NCBI GenBank assembly: GCA_900468625.1
Contig: UBUL01000019.1
Coordinates: 310,001 to 374,000 of the forward strand
Length of the DNA stretch: 64,000 nucleotides
Direction: 5' to 3'
Source of the DNA: Hyphomicrobiales bacterium
Lineage (GTDB): Bacteria > Pseudomonadota > Alphaproteobacteria > Rhizobiales > Rhizobiaceae
Positions within the stretch are counted from its first letter, which is position 1, and every line of letters begins with the position of its first letter. The translations under genes and the position numbers were made by a program. The notes beneath the pieces are model-generated. The model worked only from the letters and a program-made list of their open reading frames with translations. It made no database searches and was not told the origin of the DNA. Positions 33,641 to 42,851 of this stretch are shown here, piece after piece.

Positions 33641-35338
33641 TTACTGAAGCGTGGCCTTCAACCAAACCACGACCGCGGCCGCGCCCGCATCAGGACTGCC
33701 GATCGCGCGTTGCCCGAGATAGCTTGCGCGTCCAAGCCTCGGATACATGTTATTTGTTCGCCTCATTCCTTCCTCGGCAGCCTCTACAGCTTTGCGCCAT
33801 GCGACATTGAATTCGACGTCCGAATCGAGTTGATCAACAAGTATCCGGGCTGCAGGCTCCAACGCATCAATCATGGTCCGATCGCCGGGACGAGCGCCAC
33901 CAAGATCCATAATCGCCTGAACCGCGTCCGAAAACGCCCCCGCGATATCGGCGGCGGACGGCTCGTCAACTCCCGACAACCGACGTGCCGCACGCATGAG
34001 TGCTGTGGCATAGAATGGTCCCGAACTTCCGGCGATTGCTTTTCTAACGCGGTCGCCGGCTTGCGAGAGCCCGTGGGCAACGTTGGAAAATGCAACATCC
34101 GGCATGGAGAGTAACGCTTCTGCGCCGCGTCGCATGCTTGCTCCAAGGTCCCCGTCGCCTGATAGGCTATCCAATCGTGCGAGCTCACTTTCCGCATCCA
34201 TGAGCGCGCTGGCGATCTCGGCAAATAATCGACGCAATTGCCGGCCCGATTCAGAAACAATCACCATGGGCCGATCGCCAACTTCGTGTGTGGGATGGCG
34301 GCTTTTGCTAATCGTTGGTCTGACCTTATTGACTCTGCCTCCACCTGGCCAAGCGAATGTTTCGACGGGATGGTCAAGAAACTCCAAGTCAACCGCTGTC
34401 ATCGGCAAAACTGACAGGGAAAAGCCGGGCATGTCGAGCGCGGAAAGAAACGTTCCAGCAAAGGCACGAACCACCACAATTCCTTCTTTCTCCAGCCGAG
34501 CAAGCCCAGCACGTGCCAGTATGGCAAGTTCCAGAGGTGGTGTTGATCCAAGGCCATTCACCAGCAGCGCGACATTGTCGCCACGCTTAACTTTCCCATC
34601 TGCGATAATCATGTCGAGAACGAGATCGACTAATGTATCGGCGGAAGTCATGGTCATTCTTTGCACGCCCGGTTCACCATGAATGCCAAGTCCAACCTCG
34701 ATTTCGTTTTCTCCGAGTGTAAAACTCGGTTTTCCGATAGAAGGAAGCGTGCAGGAGCCAAGTGAAACACCCATAGAGGAGATCCGATCTGCCGCAGCAG
34801 CGGCGATCGCTGCGACGCGCGCAAGTGAAAGGCCTTGCGCAGCAGCCGCACCGGCGAGCTTGTGAACAAGAACAGTGCCGGCGATGCCACGGCGTCGCTC
34901 TGGAGGAACCGTTTCCCGAAGTGCTGCATCGTCAGCGACAACAACGACCTCGACAGGGATGCCTTCAGCTCGGGCCATCTCGGCCGCTAGGCCGAAATTT
35001 AACCTGTCACCAGTGTAATTCTTAACGATGAGAAGAGCGCCAGCCGGGCCACTCACGGCCAGAATTGCAGCCAAGACAGCATCTGCACTCGGTGAGGTAA
35101 AGACATCACCTGCGACTGCCGCGGTAAGCATGCCGCGTCCAACATAGCCGGCATGGGCTGGCTCGTGACCGCTGCCGCCGCCAGAGATGATCGCAACCTG
35201 GCGCGCATTGGGTTCCGGCAGGCCCGCCTGCACAATGATGTTCTCCTCAGAGAGGACGGCTGTTGCCGGCGATAGGGCAGCAATGCCTTCCAACATTTCT
35301 CTGACAATATCTTCTGGTCGGTTGACTAGCTTTTTCAT
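33641..35338 (-). CDS. dihydroxyacetone kinase, fused DhaK-DhaL (ATP-dependent)
   Basis: 565 residues from the ATG at 35338 (AGGA 8 bases upstream). The DhaK half has ISGGGSGHEPAHAGYVG at 51-67, KNYTGDRLNFG at 106-116 and the substrate-binding His220 in GLGIHGEPG. The DhaL half begins near 360 and has the nucleotide motif LDSLSGDGDLG. It would phosphorylate dihydroxyacetone or a similar short ketose with ATP. It is the last gene of an operon that starts with an amino-compound dehydrogenase, so a three-carbon sugar-like product may come from the substrate's side chain. Confidence 0.9.
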   Translation of the reverse strand: MKKLVNRPEDIVREMLEGIAALSPATAVLSEENIIVQAGLPEPNARQVAIISGGGSGHEPAHAGYVGRGMLTAAVAGDVFTSPSADAVLAAILAVSGPAGALLIVKNYTGDRLNFGLAAEMARAEGIPVEVVVVADDAALRETVPPERRRGIAGTVLVHKLAGAAAAQGLSLARVAAIAAAAADRISSMGVSLGSCTLPSIGKPSFTLGENEIEVGLGIHGEPGVQRMTMTSADTLVDLVLDMIIADGKVKRGDNVALLVNGLGSTPPLELAILARAGLARLEKEGIVVVRAFAGTFLSALDMPGFSLSVLPMTAVDLEFLDHPVETFAWPGGGRVNKVRPTISKSRHPTHEVGDRPMVIVSESGRQLRRLFAEIASALMDAESELARLDSLSGDGDLGASMRRGAEALLSMPDVAFSNVAHGLSQAGDRVRKAIAGSSGPFYATALMRAARRLSGVDEPSAADIAGAFSDAVQAIMDLGGARPGDRTMIDALEPAARILVDQLDSDVEFNVAWRKAVEAAEEGMRRTNNMYPRLGRASYLGQRAIGSPDAGAAAVVVWLKATLQ

Positions 35339-35398
35339 CTTCATTCCTGTGAGATGCGAGAAAAGGAGGCCGATGCAGCCGCAGAGAGTAAGCCGCGG

Positions 35399-36121
35399 TT
35401 ATCCCAAGGCCGCGAGCTCAATGGCACTATGCTTGCCGCGCTGCACAGCACGCTGCCTCTCTGGCGTATGGAGACGTCGCTCGACGGCGCGAGCAACAAG
35501 TGAAGCGGGCCAGGCAAGGCCGAAATAGCAAAGGGCTGTCAGCGCGAAGACGGAGAGCGGCATGAAACTCTCCGACATGATCTCCCGCGAGACGAGCGTC
35601 AGTTCGGGAACTGCGATGAGCGCACAGACCGAACTGTCCTTCAGAAGTGAGACCAGATTGATCAACAGCGGCGCGATCGTGTGCCGAACCGCTTGCGGCA
35701 AAAGTACAATCCGGAACGTCTGAAATGGGGTCATGCCGCTCGCTAGAGCCGCCTCGCGCTGTCCCCCCGGGATCGCGCCCAGTCCGGCTCGGAACACTTC
35801 CGCGAGATAGGCTCCATACACTATGGCAAGCCCGATCGTTCCGGCAGACCGGGACGACAGTGTAATCCCGGCACTCGGCAATGCGAAATAGAGTAGATAG
35901 AGGATCACGAGAACCGGCACGCCACGGGCACATGCGATATAAAGGTGTGCGGCGAGCCTTGTCGCGGTATGGCGGCGACTGCGCAGATATTCGATCAACA
36001 GCGCCAGCACCAGGGCGAGGCAAAATCCGCCCACGGTCACCGAGACCGTCAATCGCAGCCCATCAAGGAGGCGTGGCCCCCAGTCAGCGATATTTTGCTC
36101 GATGGTCTCGAAGAACATCAT
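35399..36121 (-). CDS. polar amino-acid ABC transporter permease
   Basis: 240 residues with about five membrane helices and the EAA loop AALASGMTPFQTFRIVLLPQAVRHTIAPLLIN of HisM/OccM-type permeases. It pairs with the permease at 36118-36768, whose stop it overlaps. Together with the ATPase and binding protein it forms a HisJQMP-type importer; opine importers (Occ, Noc) belong to this same class. Confidence 0.9.
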   Translation of the reverse strand: MMFFETIEQNIADWGPRLLDGLRLTVSVTVGGFCLALVLALLIEYLRSRRHTATRLAAHLYIACARGVPVLVILYLLYFALPSAGITLSSRSAGTIGLAIVYGAYLAEVFRAGLGAIPGGQREAALASGMTPFQTFRIVLLPQAVRHTIAPLLINLVSLLKDSSVCALIAVPELTLVSREIMSESFMPLSVFALTALCYFGLAWPASLVARAVERRLHTPERQRAVQRGKHSAIELAALG

Positions 36122-36768
36122 CGCGCCTCCAATCGGTGCTCAATCAGTAATGTAAACTGTGCCACCATGCCAGTCAGAACCAAGTAGACAAGCGCGGCAC
36201 TTCCATAAATCAACGCTGTATCAAAGGTTTCATTCACGAGTTGACGAGCATTGAACATAATCTCGGGCGCAGCAATGGCAGCGACGAGGGAAGTATCCTT
36301 GACCAGCGCGACTGCGTAATTGCCGATCGAGGGTAGAGCCAACCTCAACCCCTGCGGCAACACGATTAAGCGGAAGGCTATCAAGGGTGTCAGGCCGATG
36401 GATATGGCCGCTTCGCTCTGGCCAGCGGGAACGGAGCGAAATCCAGAGCGAAATATATCCATGGTGATCGCGCCGCCGATCAGACCAAGCCCGAGGATGG
36501 CTGCCGTCATCGATGACAGGCGAATTCCAAGGGAGGCAAGGCCGAAGTAGAGAAGGAACAGGAAGGTTAAGCTCGGTACATTACGAAGTATTTCGACGTA
36601 GATGCGGATGGCTGTCTGGAGCATGCGGCTGTTCGTTAACACGGCGATTGCCGCCAGTGCGATGCCAATAGTGAGTGCCACGACCAGCGCTCCTGCCGTT
36701 ACCTTGATAGTAACCAGTGCCCCGGTACATAGAGCGTCCGCAATTAATCTTGGAGGTGCTTCATTCAT
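36118..36768 (-). CDS. polar amino-acid ABC transporter permease
   Basis: 216 residues with five membrane helices and the loop AAISIGLTPLIAFRLIVLPQGLRLALPSIGN typical of HisQ/OccQ-type permeases. The start overlaps the end of the ATPase gene by 8 bases. It is the heterodimer partner of the next permease. Confidence 0.9.
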   Translation of the reverse strand: MNEAPPRLIADALCTGALVTIKVTAGALVVALTIGIALAAIAVLTNSRMLQTAIRIYVEILRNVPSLTFLFLLYFGLASLGIRLSSMTAAILGLGLIGGAITMDIFRSGFRSVPAGQSEAAISIGLTPLIAFRLIVLPQGLRLALPSIGNYAVALVKDTSLVAAIAAPEIMFNARQLVNETFDTALIYGSAALVYLVLTGMVAQFTLLIEHRLEAR

Positions 36769-37537
36769 GTTTCCCTCCCAACTTCAGGCTTGCCAGGAAC
36801 TGCCTCAGGCGAGGTGACCGTGGTTGATCGAGTACAGACTTTACCGATCCCTCTTCGACAATCTGCCCGCCATCCATGAAAATGATGCGGTCGGCGACCT
36901 CGCGCGCAAACGCGATCTCGTGCGTGACCAAGACCATAGCCCGCCCCTCGGCTGCCAGTTCCTTGATCACGGTCAAGACTTCCCCGACAAGTTCTGGATC
37001 CAGCGCCGATGTTGGTTCGTCGAAGAGCAGAATTTTGGGTTGCTGCGCCAATGCCCTGGCAATGGCCACGCGTTGCTGCTGACCTCCGGAGAGCTGCTGT
37101 GGCATTGCCTCGGCTTTGTGCGCGAGGTGGACCTTGCCGAGGAGATCATCGGCAAGCATCTCGGCATCGCTTCGACTCATACCTCTAACCTTCTGTGGCT
37201 GTAGCGCAACATTGTCGCGAACGGACAAGTGTGGCCAGAGGTTGAAATGCTGGAAAACCATTCCGATTTCAGCGCGCTGCGGTGCCATAGCGCGGTCTGT
37301 CATTCGTTGGCCATTGGGGCGGCGGCCGATCAACTGCCCTTCGAGACGGATCTCGCCCGCTGTCGGTGGTTCGAGATAATTGATGGACCTGAGGCATGTT
37401 GATTTACCAGAGCCGCTCGGACCGATTAGAGCGACACGCTCGCCGCGCTCAAGTTTGAACGAGATGTTGTTGAGAACTGCAAGGTGACCGAAAGCTTTGC
37501 TGAGACTGGTAACCTCCAGAAGAGGGTTGACGAGCAT
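36761..37537 (-). CDS. polar amino-acid ABC transporter ATPase
   Basis: 258 residues with Walker A GPSGSGKST near 38-46, Q-loop VFQHFNLWPHL, signature LSGGQQQR and Walker B ILLFDEPTSALDP, then the switch His in LVTHE. It matches GlnQ/HisP/OccP ATPases. GGGGAACCCACC precedes the ATG. It energises import of the compound bound by the 37592-38473 protein. Confidence 0.93.
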   Translation of the reverse strand: MLVNPLLEVTSLSKAFGHLAVLNNISFKLERGERVALIGPSGSGKSTCLRSINYLEPPTAGEIRLEGQLIGRRPNGQRMTDRAMAPQRAEIGMVFQHFNLWPHLSVRDNVALQPQKVRGMSRSDAEMLADDLLGKVHLAHKAEAMPQQLSGGQQQRVAIARALAQQPKILLFDEPTSALDPELVGEVLTVIKELAAEGRAMVLVTHEIAFAREVADRIIFMDGGQIVEEGSVKSVLDQPRSPRLRQFLASLKLGGKHE

Positions 37538-37591
37538 GGTGGGTTCCCCTGTTTGCGTTGTAGATGCGGTCCATAACCAGCCGCCCCTTTG

Positions 37592-38473
37592 CTATTTTCC
37601 GCAGGTCGGCGGTGTCCAGCCGGCGGGGCGATCGACACCGACCCGAAAATTCTCCCCCGACGGCGTGTAGTTCGCATCGCTGATATTGCCATAGCGTTTG
37701 CCTATCGCCTTCACTTCGCACGAGGTCCAGAGCGCCCGGATCTGGGCGCTCAGATCTGCGGCAAGAACAGAGTTCTCCTTGGATAGGCCGAACACGTATT
37801 GGCGACCGAGGCCAGTCAGAAGTGGAAAGTCCGCGTTGTCGTCGGTGAACGCGCGATTGACGAGGTCCCATTCGGGATTTTTCGACAAGGCATAGTCGAT
37901 GACCGGCGGGTCGCCCACTAATGCTTCGATGCGACCGGCCAGCAGATCGCGAAGTGCCGCGTCACTGCTGTCATAAAGCGAGAGTTCCAGCCCAGGCACC
38001 TTGCGAAGCTCCGGCAGGAACGAAAAGCCCGTCATCGAGCCGACTTTGCGGTTTTCAAGATCCTTCAGGGTATGCCATGCGAAAGCCTTCTTCGAGGTGA
38101 TGCCGTTTTGAAAATAGCCAGTCGGATCCGTCATCGAGAGCGTCTCGGCACGTTGCCTTGTCCAGGCGACATTGCCGCCGATGATGTCGACGCGCCCGGT
38201 CTGCACAGCTGCGATCGCGCCGGACCATTCCATCGGCACGGGCTTGATTGTCAGGCCGAGCTTTTCTGCTGCAATCTGGAGGATGTCGCCATCATAGCCA
38301 GAAAGCCGCCCATTGCGGGCCACCAGTCCTGGCATGTCTCCTGTGATGGCGACCGAGAGCACATTGGGTTCGCTCAGATGATAAGCGTGATCGATAGCTG
38401 CAGCCGGAGCTGATGCCAGAGTGGCGGCGAGCGCCACGGCGCTGCCGAGGAGCTGATAAATCTGATGTCGCAT
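37592..38473 (-). CDS. periplasmic substrate-binding protein of the amino-acid ABC transporter
   Basis: 293 residues from the ATG at 38473 (AAGGGAACAAAC upstream). A signal peptide ends near AAA-ID. The family-3 binding-protein pattern is present: GRLSGYDGDILQIAAEKLGLTIKPVPMEW, GRVDIIGGNVAWTRQRAETLSMT and RIEALVGDPPVIDYAL. The ligand is probably an amino acid or opine-like amine. It lies directly after the oxidoreductase subunits, implying that the imported compound is their substrate. Confidence 0.88.
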   Translation of the reverse strand: MRHQIYQLLGSAVALAATLASAPAAAIDHAYHLSEPNVLSVAITGDMPGLVARNGRLSGYDGDILQIAAEKLGLTIKPVPMEWSGAIAAVQTGRVDIIGGNVAWTRQRAETLSMTDPTGYFQNGITSKKAFAWHTLKDLENRKVGSMTGFSFLPELRKVPGLELSLYDSSDAALRDLLAGRIEALVGDPPVIDYALSKNPEWDLVNRAFTDDNADFPLLTGLGRQYVFGLSKENSVLAADLSAQIRALWTSCEVKAIGKRYGNISDANYTPSGENFRVGVDRPAGWTPPTCGK

Positions 38474-38504
38474 GTTTGTTCCCTTTCGTTTCCTTTGCAG
38501 ATTT

Positions 38505-39641
38505 TTAAGATTGGACAACCGTCGCCAGAGCGCGGTCGAGCCGATTCATGGCCAAGCCCGATATGGATGTTGGCGAATGGCCATCGAGGCAAAGCTCTGC
38601 GAGCACGGCGCCGACGGCCGGCCCCAGTTGGAACCCGTGGCCAGAAAAGCCGAAAGCGTGAAAGAGTCCCTCGACGGTGGGGCTTGGGCCCACCACAGGC
38701 AATCCGTCGGGCATCCGTCCTTCAATGCCCGTCCAGCTTCGTAAGAGTAGGACGTTCCTGAGTTGCGGCACCATGGTGATTGCAGCCGCGGCAGCCTCCA
38801 TCGTGACCTCAGCCAGTGGCCTGGCGCGCAGATGTTCCCGATCGGCAATGCCGAGGCCGGCGCCGAAAATGACACTTCCATGGGCAGTTTGGCGAATATA
38901 GATGCCGCCGCCGCAGACGCCGAGATTGGGACCGATCAGGGGAGCGATCGGCTCAGTCACACACATGTTTGGCGCCATTACCATCTCATTAACGTGATCA
39001 CCGAATTGCGCGGCGATCGCCGAGCCCCATGCACCGGCAGTGTTGGCCAGCCGACGGGCTTTGACCACTTTAGGATCACCATCGAGCCGGATGAGAAATC
39101 CATCACTGGAAGGCTCGGCAGTGATCACCCGGCAATTCTCACGGATATCAGCTCCAAGTTTGCGGGCGGCACGCGCAAAGGCAGGCGCGACAAGCCGCGG
39201 GTTGGCTTGGCCATCCTCAGCGCAGAAAGAGCCGCCGGCATAGCGGCTCGAAAGATACGGAAATCGAATTTTGAGATCGTCTGCGTCGAGAACGAGAGTG
39301 TGAATTCCCTGCTCGCGAAGGAGCAGATGATGCGCGATCAACTCAGCCATATCGTCATCATTTCGGGCAAGCTTCAAATGGCCGGTGGCCGTAAACTCGC
39401 AATCCGTTCCGATCAAATTTTTTAAGTCGCCCCAGATTGCACGGCTCCTGCGTGCAAGGGCAAGCTCGGCGGGATGACGCCCCTGCTGACGCACGCCTCC
39501 ATAATTGACGCCACTTGCCTGCCCACCGCAGCGACCGCGCTCCAGCAGTAATACAGAAGCGCCTTTGAGGCGGGCATGGAGGGCCGCTGAGCAACCGGCA
39601 AGTCCACCGCCGATGATCGCCATGTCAAATACGCCCGTCAC
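38505..39641 (-). CDS. FAD-dependent oxidoreductase, OoxB/HcnC/DadA-like subunit
   Basis: 378 residues. The N-terminal dinucleotide motif AIIGGGLAGCSAALHA starts at about 8. GQASGVNYGGVRQQGR and the C-terminal GIEGRMPDGLPVVGP...GFSGHGFQLGP match glycine/D-amino-acid oxidase-type enzymes that form the beta subunit of opine oxidases and of HCN synthase. It would oxidise a C-N bond. It overlaps the start of its partner's reading frame end (39638-39641) and is followed by the transporter genes. Confidence 0.85.
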   Translation of the reverse strand: MTGVFDMAIIGGGLAGCSAALHARLKGASVLLLERGRCGGQASGVNYGGVRQQGRHPAELALARRSRAIWGDLKNLIGTDCEFTATGHLKLARNDDDMAELIAHHLLLREQGIHTLVLDADDLKIRFPYLSSRYAGGSFCAEDGQANPRLVAPAFARAARKLGADIRENCRVITAEPSSDGFLIRLDGDPKVVKARRLANTAGAWGSAIAAQFGDHVNEMVMAPNMCVTEPIAPLIGPNLGVCGGGIYIRQTAHGSVIFGAGLGIADREHLRARPLAEVTMEAAAAAITMVPQLRNVLLLRSWTGIEGRMPDGLPVVGPSPTVEGLFHAFGFSGHGFQLGPAVGAVLAELCLDGHSPTSISGLAMNRLDRALATVVQS

Positions 39642-41011
39642 GGCTCGCCTCGCACAAGATCGGCCAGTGCGATTGGCTTGATCGGCGCCTGGCCACGCAA
39701 ACGGCCAACCGTCTCGAGACTTGTACCAGTCGTGGCTGAAATGAGTTCGGCAGCGGCGCTACCGCAGAGCCTTCCCTGGCAGCGTCCCATGCCGACCCGA
39801 CAAAACGCCTTAATTCGGTTGATTTCGGACTCGCCCGACATCGCAACCGACTGACGGATAGTGCCCGCGGTCACGCCTTCGCAGCGGCAGACAAGCACGT
39901 CGTCCGATAGTTCGGCAGCAAGTTGATATGGGAAGGCGAAGATTTGATCCAGCGCCTTTCGAAAGCGCATCGCGTTCTTGATCGCTTGGCCGTCGCGGCG
40001 GATCGTACTCAATTCTGCATGACCGAGGTCATGGAGCAGCGCCGACGCTGCCAGCCGTCCGCTGGCCTGCGCAATCTCGCTGCCGCGGATCGAAAGCCCA
40101 TCACCGGCAAGGTAAACACGTGCGTTTGAGGAGCGTCCTTGGTGGTCGGCTCGGGGTAACCATTGCCTTTGAACAGGATCAAAGGAGAAGTCCAGCCCGA
40201 GCAGATCAGCGATTTGAGTTTCCGCTTTTAGGCCGTAACCAATAGCGACACCATCGCAGCTTGCGACCTCGTCGCGGCCACGCCATCGAAAGGAAACACC
40301 CGTAACATGATCATCCGCGCCGCGAAGGATTTCGGTCAACCGGACGTCGGTCAATAGCCGAATGCCGCGCGCTTGAAGCATGGCGATGTAGAACAGCCCT
40401 TTTGCGAAAACGGCTCCGCCCGAAGCTAGCGCAGGCAACCTTTTTATATGGCCGAAGGGATTGCCTGCCTCGAGTACGGCAACAACCGTCGCGCCCGCCT
40501 TGGCATATTGGTAGGCTACGAGGTAGAGGAGAGGACCGGTACCAGCAAGGACGATACGTCGGCCGATCAGGGAGGCTTCGGCCTTGATCGCAATCTGTGC
40601 GCCGCCGAGACTATACACGCCCGGTGCCGTCCACCCCTTCACCGGCACGATCCTGTCCATGGCGCCCGTCGCGATGACGAGGTGTGACCAGTTTTGGACG
40701 GACGATCCATGTCTGCCGAGAAGATGCAGCTTGCCATCGGATGCACTCCAGATCTGGGTCTCGGGCCGGTAGTCGATCTTCGGTCTGATCGCGGCGAAGG
40801 TACTCCGGAATTCGGCCGCTCTTCGTCCATCGAAGCCGTAGAGCTCGTCGTCGGCTCTCATGAGCTCGGGCCGTGGATGGCGGAAAATCTGCCCGCCCGG
40901 GAGAGATCCTTCGTCGATGACAACGGGGCGCAATCCTGACCGCACAAGGTCGGCCGCAGCCGAAATACCTGCTGGCCCAGCGCCGATGATAACGACCGTG
41001 GTATCCATCAT
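39638..41011 (-). CDS. FAD/NAD(P)-binding oxidoreductase, OoxA/HcnB-like subunit with BFD [2Fe-2S] domain
   Basis: 457 residues. A first FAD motif VVIIGAGPAGISAA lies at about 5-18 and a second nucleotide motif RIVLAGTGPLLYLVAYQ near 155. The C-terminus has the BFD-type cysteines: CRCEGVTAGTI, then CRVGMGRCQGRLC. This is the alpha subunit of heterotrimeric amine dehydrogenases such as octopine/nopaline oxidase, HCN synthase and some proline or D-amino-acid dehydrogenases. Its start overlaps the ferredoxin stop. Confidence 0.87.
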   Translation of the reverse strand: MMDTTVVIIGAGPAGISAAADLVRSGLRPVVIDEGSLPGGQIFRHPRPELMRADDELYGFDGRRAAEFRSTFAAIRPKIDYRPETQIWSASDGKLHLLGRHGSSVQNWSHLVIATGAMDRIVPVKGWTAPGVYSLGGAQIAIKAEASLIGRRIVLAGTGPLLYLVAYQYAKAGATVVAVLEAGNPFGHIKRLPALASGGAVFAKGLFYIAMLQARGIRLLTDVRLTEILRGADDHVTGVSFRWRGRDEVASCDGVAIGYGLKAETQIADLLGLDFSFDPVQRQWLPRADHQGRSSNARVYLAGDGLSIRGSEIAQASGRLAASALLHDLGHAELSTIRRDGQAIKNAMRFRKALDQIFAFPYQLAAELSDDVLVCRCEGVTAGTIRQSVAMSGESEINRIKAFCRVGMGRCQGRLCGSAAAELISATTGTSLETVGRLRGQAPIKPIALADLVRGEP

Positions 41012-41313
41012 ATGGTCTCCGGTGCGATTGTCGAAAGTTTCATCCCCGCTTCGACGCGGTTCGTGCAGGCTCGTAGGCGCTGCCCATTATCTCGCCACAA
41101 CCAGCAATCCTGGCATGCTCCCATCAAGCAGAAGCCGGAACGCTTTTCGGGGGCGAACTCAAAGTTGCGTGTGTGGCCCACTCCCATGCGGATGGCAGTC
41201 AGCACAGTTTCACCTTGCCGTGCTGCGTAGGATTGGCCGTCGACTGTGATGCAGATCGTCTCAGCATCACCGATACTAAGCCTCCCAGAGCCAAAACGGG
41301 GCTGATCTCTCAT
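41008..41313 (-). CDS. small [2Fe-2S] ferredoxin-like subunit (HcnA/SoxA-type)
   Basis: 101 residues from the ATG at 41313, eight bases after AGGAAGG; an ATG at 41319 is also possible. Cysteines 62, 67, 70 and 83 form the plant-type [2Fe-2S] pattern (GFCLMGACQDCW...ACTN). Proteins like this are the third subunit of OoxAB/HcnABC-type dehydrogenases. It is the first gene of the eight-gene minus-strand operon reaching 33641. Confidence 0.85.
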   Translation of the reverse strand: MRDQPRFGSGRLSIGDAETICITVDGQSYAARQGETVLTAIRMGVGHTRNFEFAPEKRSGFCLMGACQDCWLWRDNGQRLRACTNRVEAGMKLSTIAPETI

Positions 41314-41353
41314 TGTCATACCCTTCCTCGAGTATTTGATGTTGACAGCGTAC

Positions 41354-41391
41354 ATATCCATATTATGGATGTCAATGTGGATATGAATCCA
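41354..41391. promoter_or_regulatory. paired operator-like palindromes in the divergent catabolic promoter
   Basis: Two adjacent inverted repeats lie between the ferredoxin operon and the MmgE/PrpD gene: ATCCATATTATGGAT (41356-41370, perfect 7-bp arms) and TGGATATGAATCCA (41378-41391, 5-bp arms). Their half-sites match the palindrome at 28244-28262. A single regulator, perhaps the IclR or GntR protein encoded at 42.9 or 44.0 kb, could act on all three. Confidence 0.5.
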
Positions 41392-41424
41392 TATAGAGAG
41401 ATGCAATGAAGAGGTGTTCGAAAG

Positions 41425-42789
41425 GTGAATACGACCACAGAGAGTATTTGTGCGACGCCCGATGACGAATTTGGCGCTTTGGTTCTGGCGGCTCGTTGCA
41501 ACGGGATTGGATCCATACCCGCAAACGTCCATAGATCCGCTCGCCTAACCCTTTTGGACACGCTGGGTGTCGCTGCGGCAGGATCAATGACCACTGCAGG
41601 AAAGGCATCGCTCAAGGCAGCAGGGGAGATATGGGGCGAGGGCGGAGCGACGGTCTGGTTCTCAAAACGTCGGCTGCGTCCTGTTGGCGCGGCCTTTGTC
41701 AATGCGACTTATGCGGCCGCGCTCGACCTCGACGACGGGCATAGGCAGGCATCGGGTCATCCCGCCGCAGCGATCGTACCTGCGGTGCTCGCCGTTGCCG
41801 AGCACATCGGTTGCAGTTCAGACCGCTTGTTGAGCGCACTCGTTCTCGGCTACGAGATCGCCGTACGTATCGCGGCGGCCCGCGATATCAAGACGATCCG
41901 GACAACGGATACCGGGCTATGGTGCGGACCTGGCGTTGCGGCAGCCTGCGGATGGCTGACAGGCCAGCCGACGTCGGTGATAGCCCACGCCATCGCGATT
42001 GCGGGACAAACGGCAACGTCTCAAGCGGCGACTGGCTGGACCAAGCTTGGCCATACCGTCAAGGAAGGCATACCATGGGCAACAGCAAATGGACTTCAGG
42101 CCGTGGCGCTCGCAGCCGCTGGCCATAGGGGACCGCTCGACCTTCTGGACGTTCCATCATTTTACGACCGGCAGCGCCTGTTGAACGACTATTCGGAGGA
42201 CTGGGCCATACAGGGGGCTTATTTCAAGCTTTACAGCTGTTGCCGTTGGGCTCATGCCGCAATCGATGGAGCATTGGAACTCGCGGCTAGATTGCAGGTG
42301 GATGCAGATGACATCGAAGATTTGTTGATTGAAACTTTCGACCGTGCACTGACGTTGCCGAACCAAAGCGAACCACAATCCGCCGAGGCCGCACAATATA
42401 GCATTCCATTCTGCGTGGCTTTGGCGTTGATACATGGTCCGCAAGCGCTGCTGCCGATGGCTGATACGTACCTTTCCGACAAACGCGTAATCAGTCTCGC
42501 AAGACGCGTCCGATTGTTAAGTATCAATAAATACGCTGACGTCTTTCCCGCCAGCACGCCGGCGTGCGTGACGATAACGGCAAAGGGCAGGAGCGAGGAG
42601 GTCGAAGTGCTGCACCCAAAGGGCGAAGCGCAGAATCCCCTAACGGTGAAGGAATTGCAGGAGAAGTTTTGGAAGCTCTCATCGGCACTCTGCAAGAAGC
42701 AAAGATTTGGAATTGTCGCGGCCGCCGACGGCCTCGGCGTTCATGACAGTGCGACAGCACTTTTTGAAGCCTTGGGCGGCTACGGCTAG
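41425..42789 (+). CDS. MmgE/PrpD-family protein
   Basis: 454 residues with a GTG start. Family hallmarks are TLLDTLGVAAAGS near 45, ALDLDDGHRQASGHPAAAIVPAVLAVAE near 95-125, and KLYSCCRWAHAAIDGAL near 270-287. MmgE/PrpD proteins dehydrate or isomerise small carboxylic acids such as 2-methylcitrate or cis-aconitate analogues; many paralogues have unknown substrates. It diverges from the dehydrogenase-transporter operon across a shared operator region, so it probably acts on a carboxylic acid released in that pathway. Confidence 0.87.
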   Translation: MNTTTESICATPDDEFGALVLAARCNGIGSIPANVHRSARLTLLDTLGVAAAGSMTTAGKASLKAAGEIWGEGGATVWFSKRRLRPVGAAFVNATYAAALDLDDGHRQASGHPAAAIVPAVLAVAEHIGCSSDRLLSALVLGYEIAVRIAAARDIKTIRTTDTGLWCGPGVAAACGWLTGQPTSVIAHAIAIAGQTATSQAATGWTKLGHTVKEGIPWATANGLQAVALAAAGHRGPLDLLDVPSFYDRQRLLNDYSEDWAIQGAYFKLYSCCRWAHAAIDGALELAARLQVDADDIEDLLIETFDRALTLPNQSEPQSAEAAQYSIPFCVALALIHGPQALLPMADTYLSDKRVISLARRVRLLSINKYADVFPASTPACVTITAKGRSEEVEVLHPKGEAQNPLTVKELQEKFWKLSSALCKKQRFGIVAAADGLGVHDSATALFEALGGYG

Positions 42790-42851
42790 ACGTTTACAAC
42801 GAGCCCCAGATGTATCAGGAATCCCTCTGACGCTAAGTTTGAGGGCAACGG

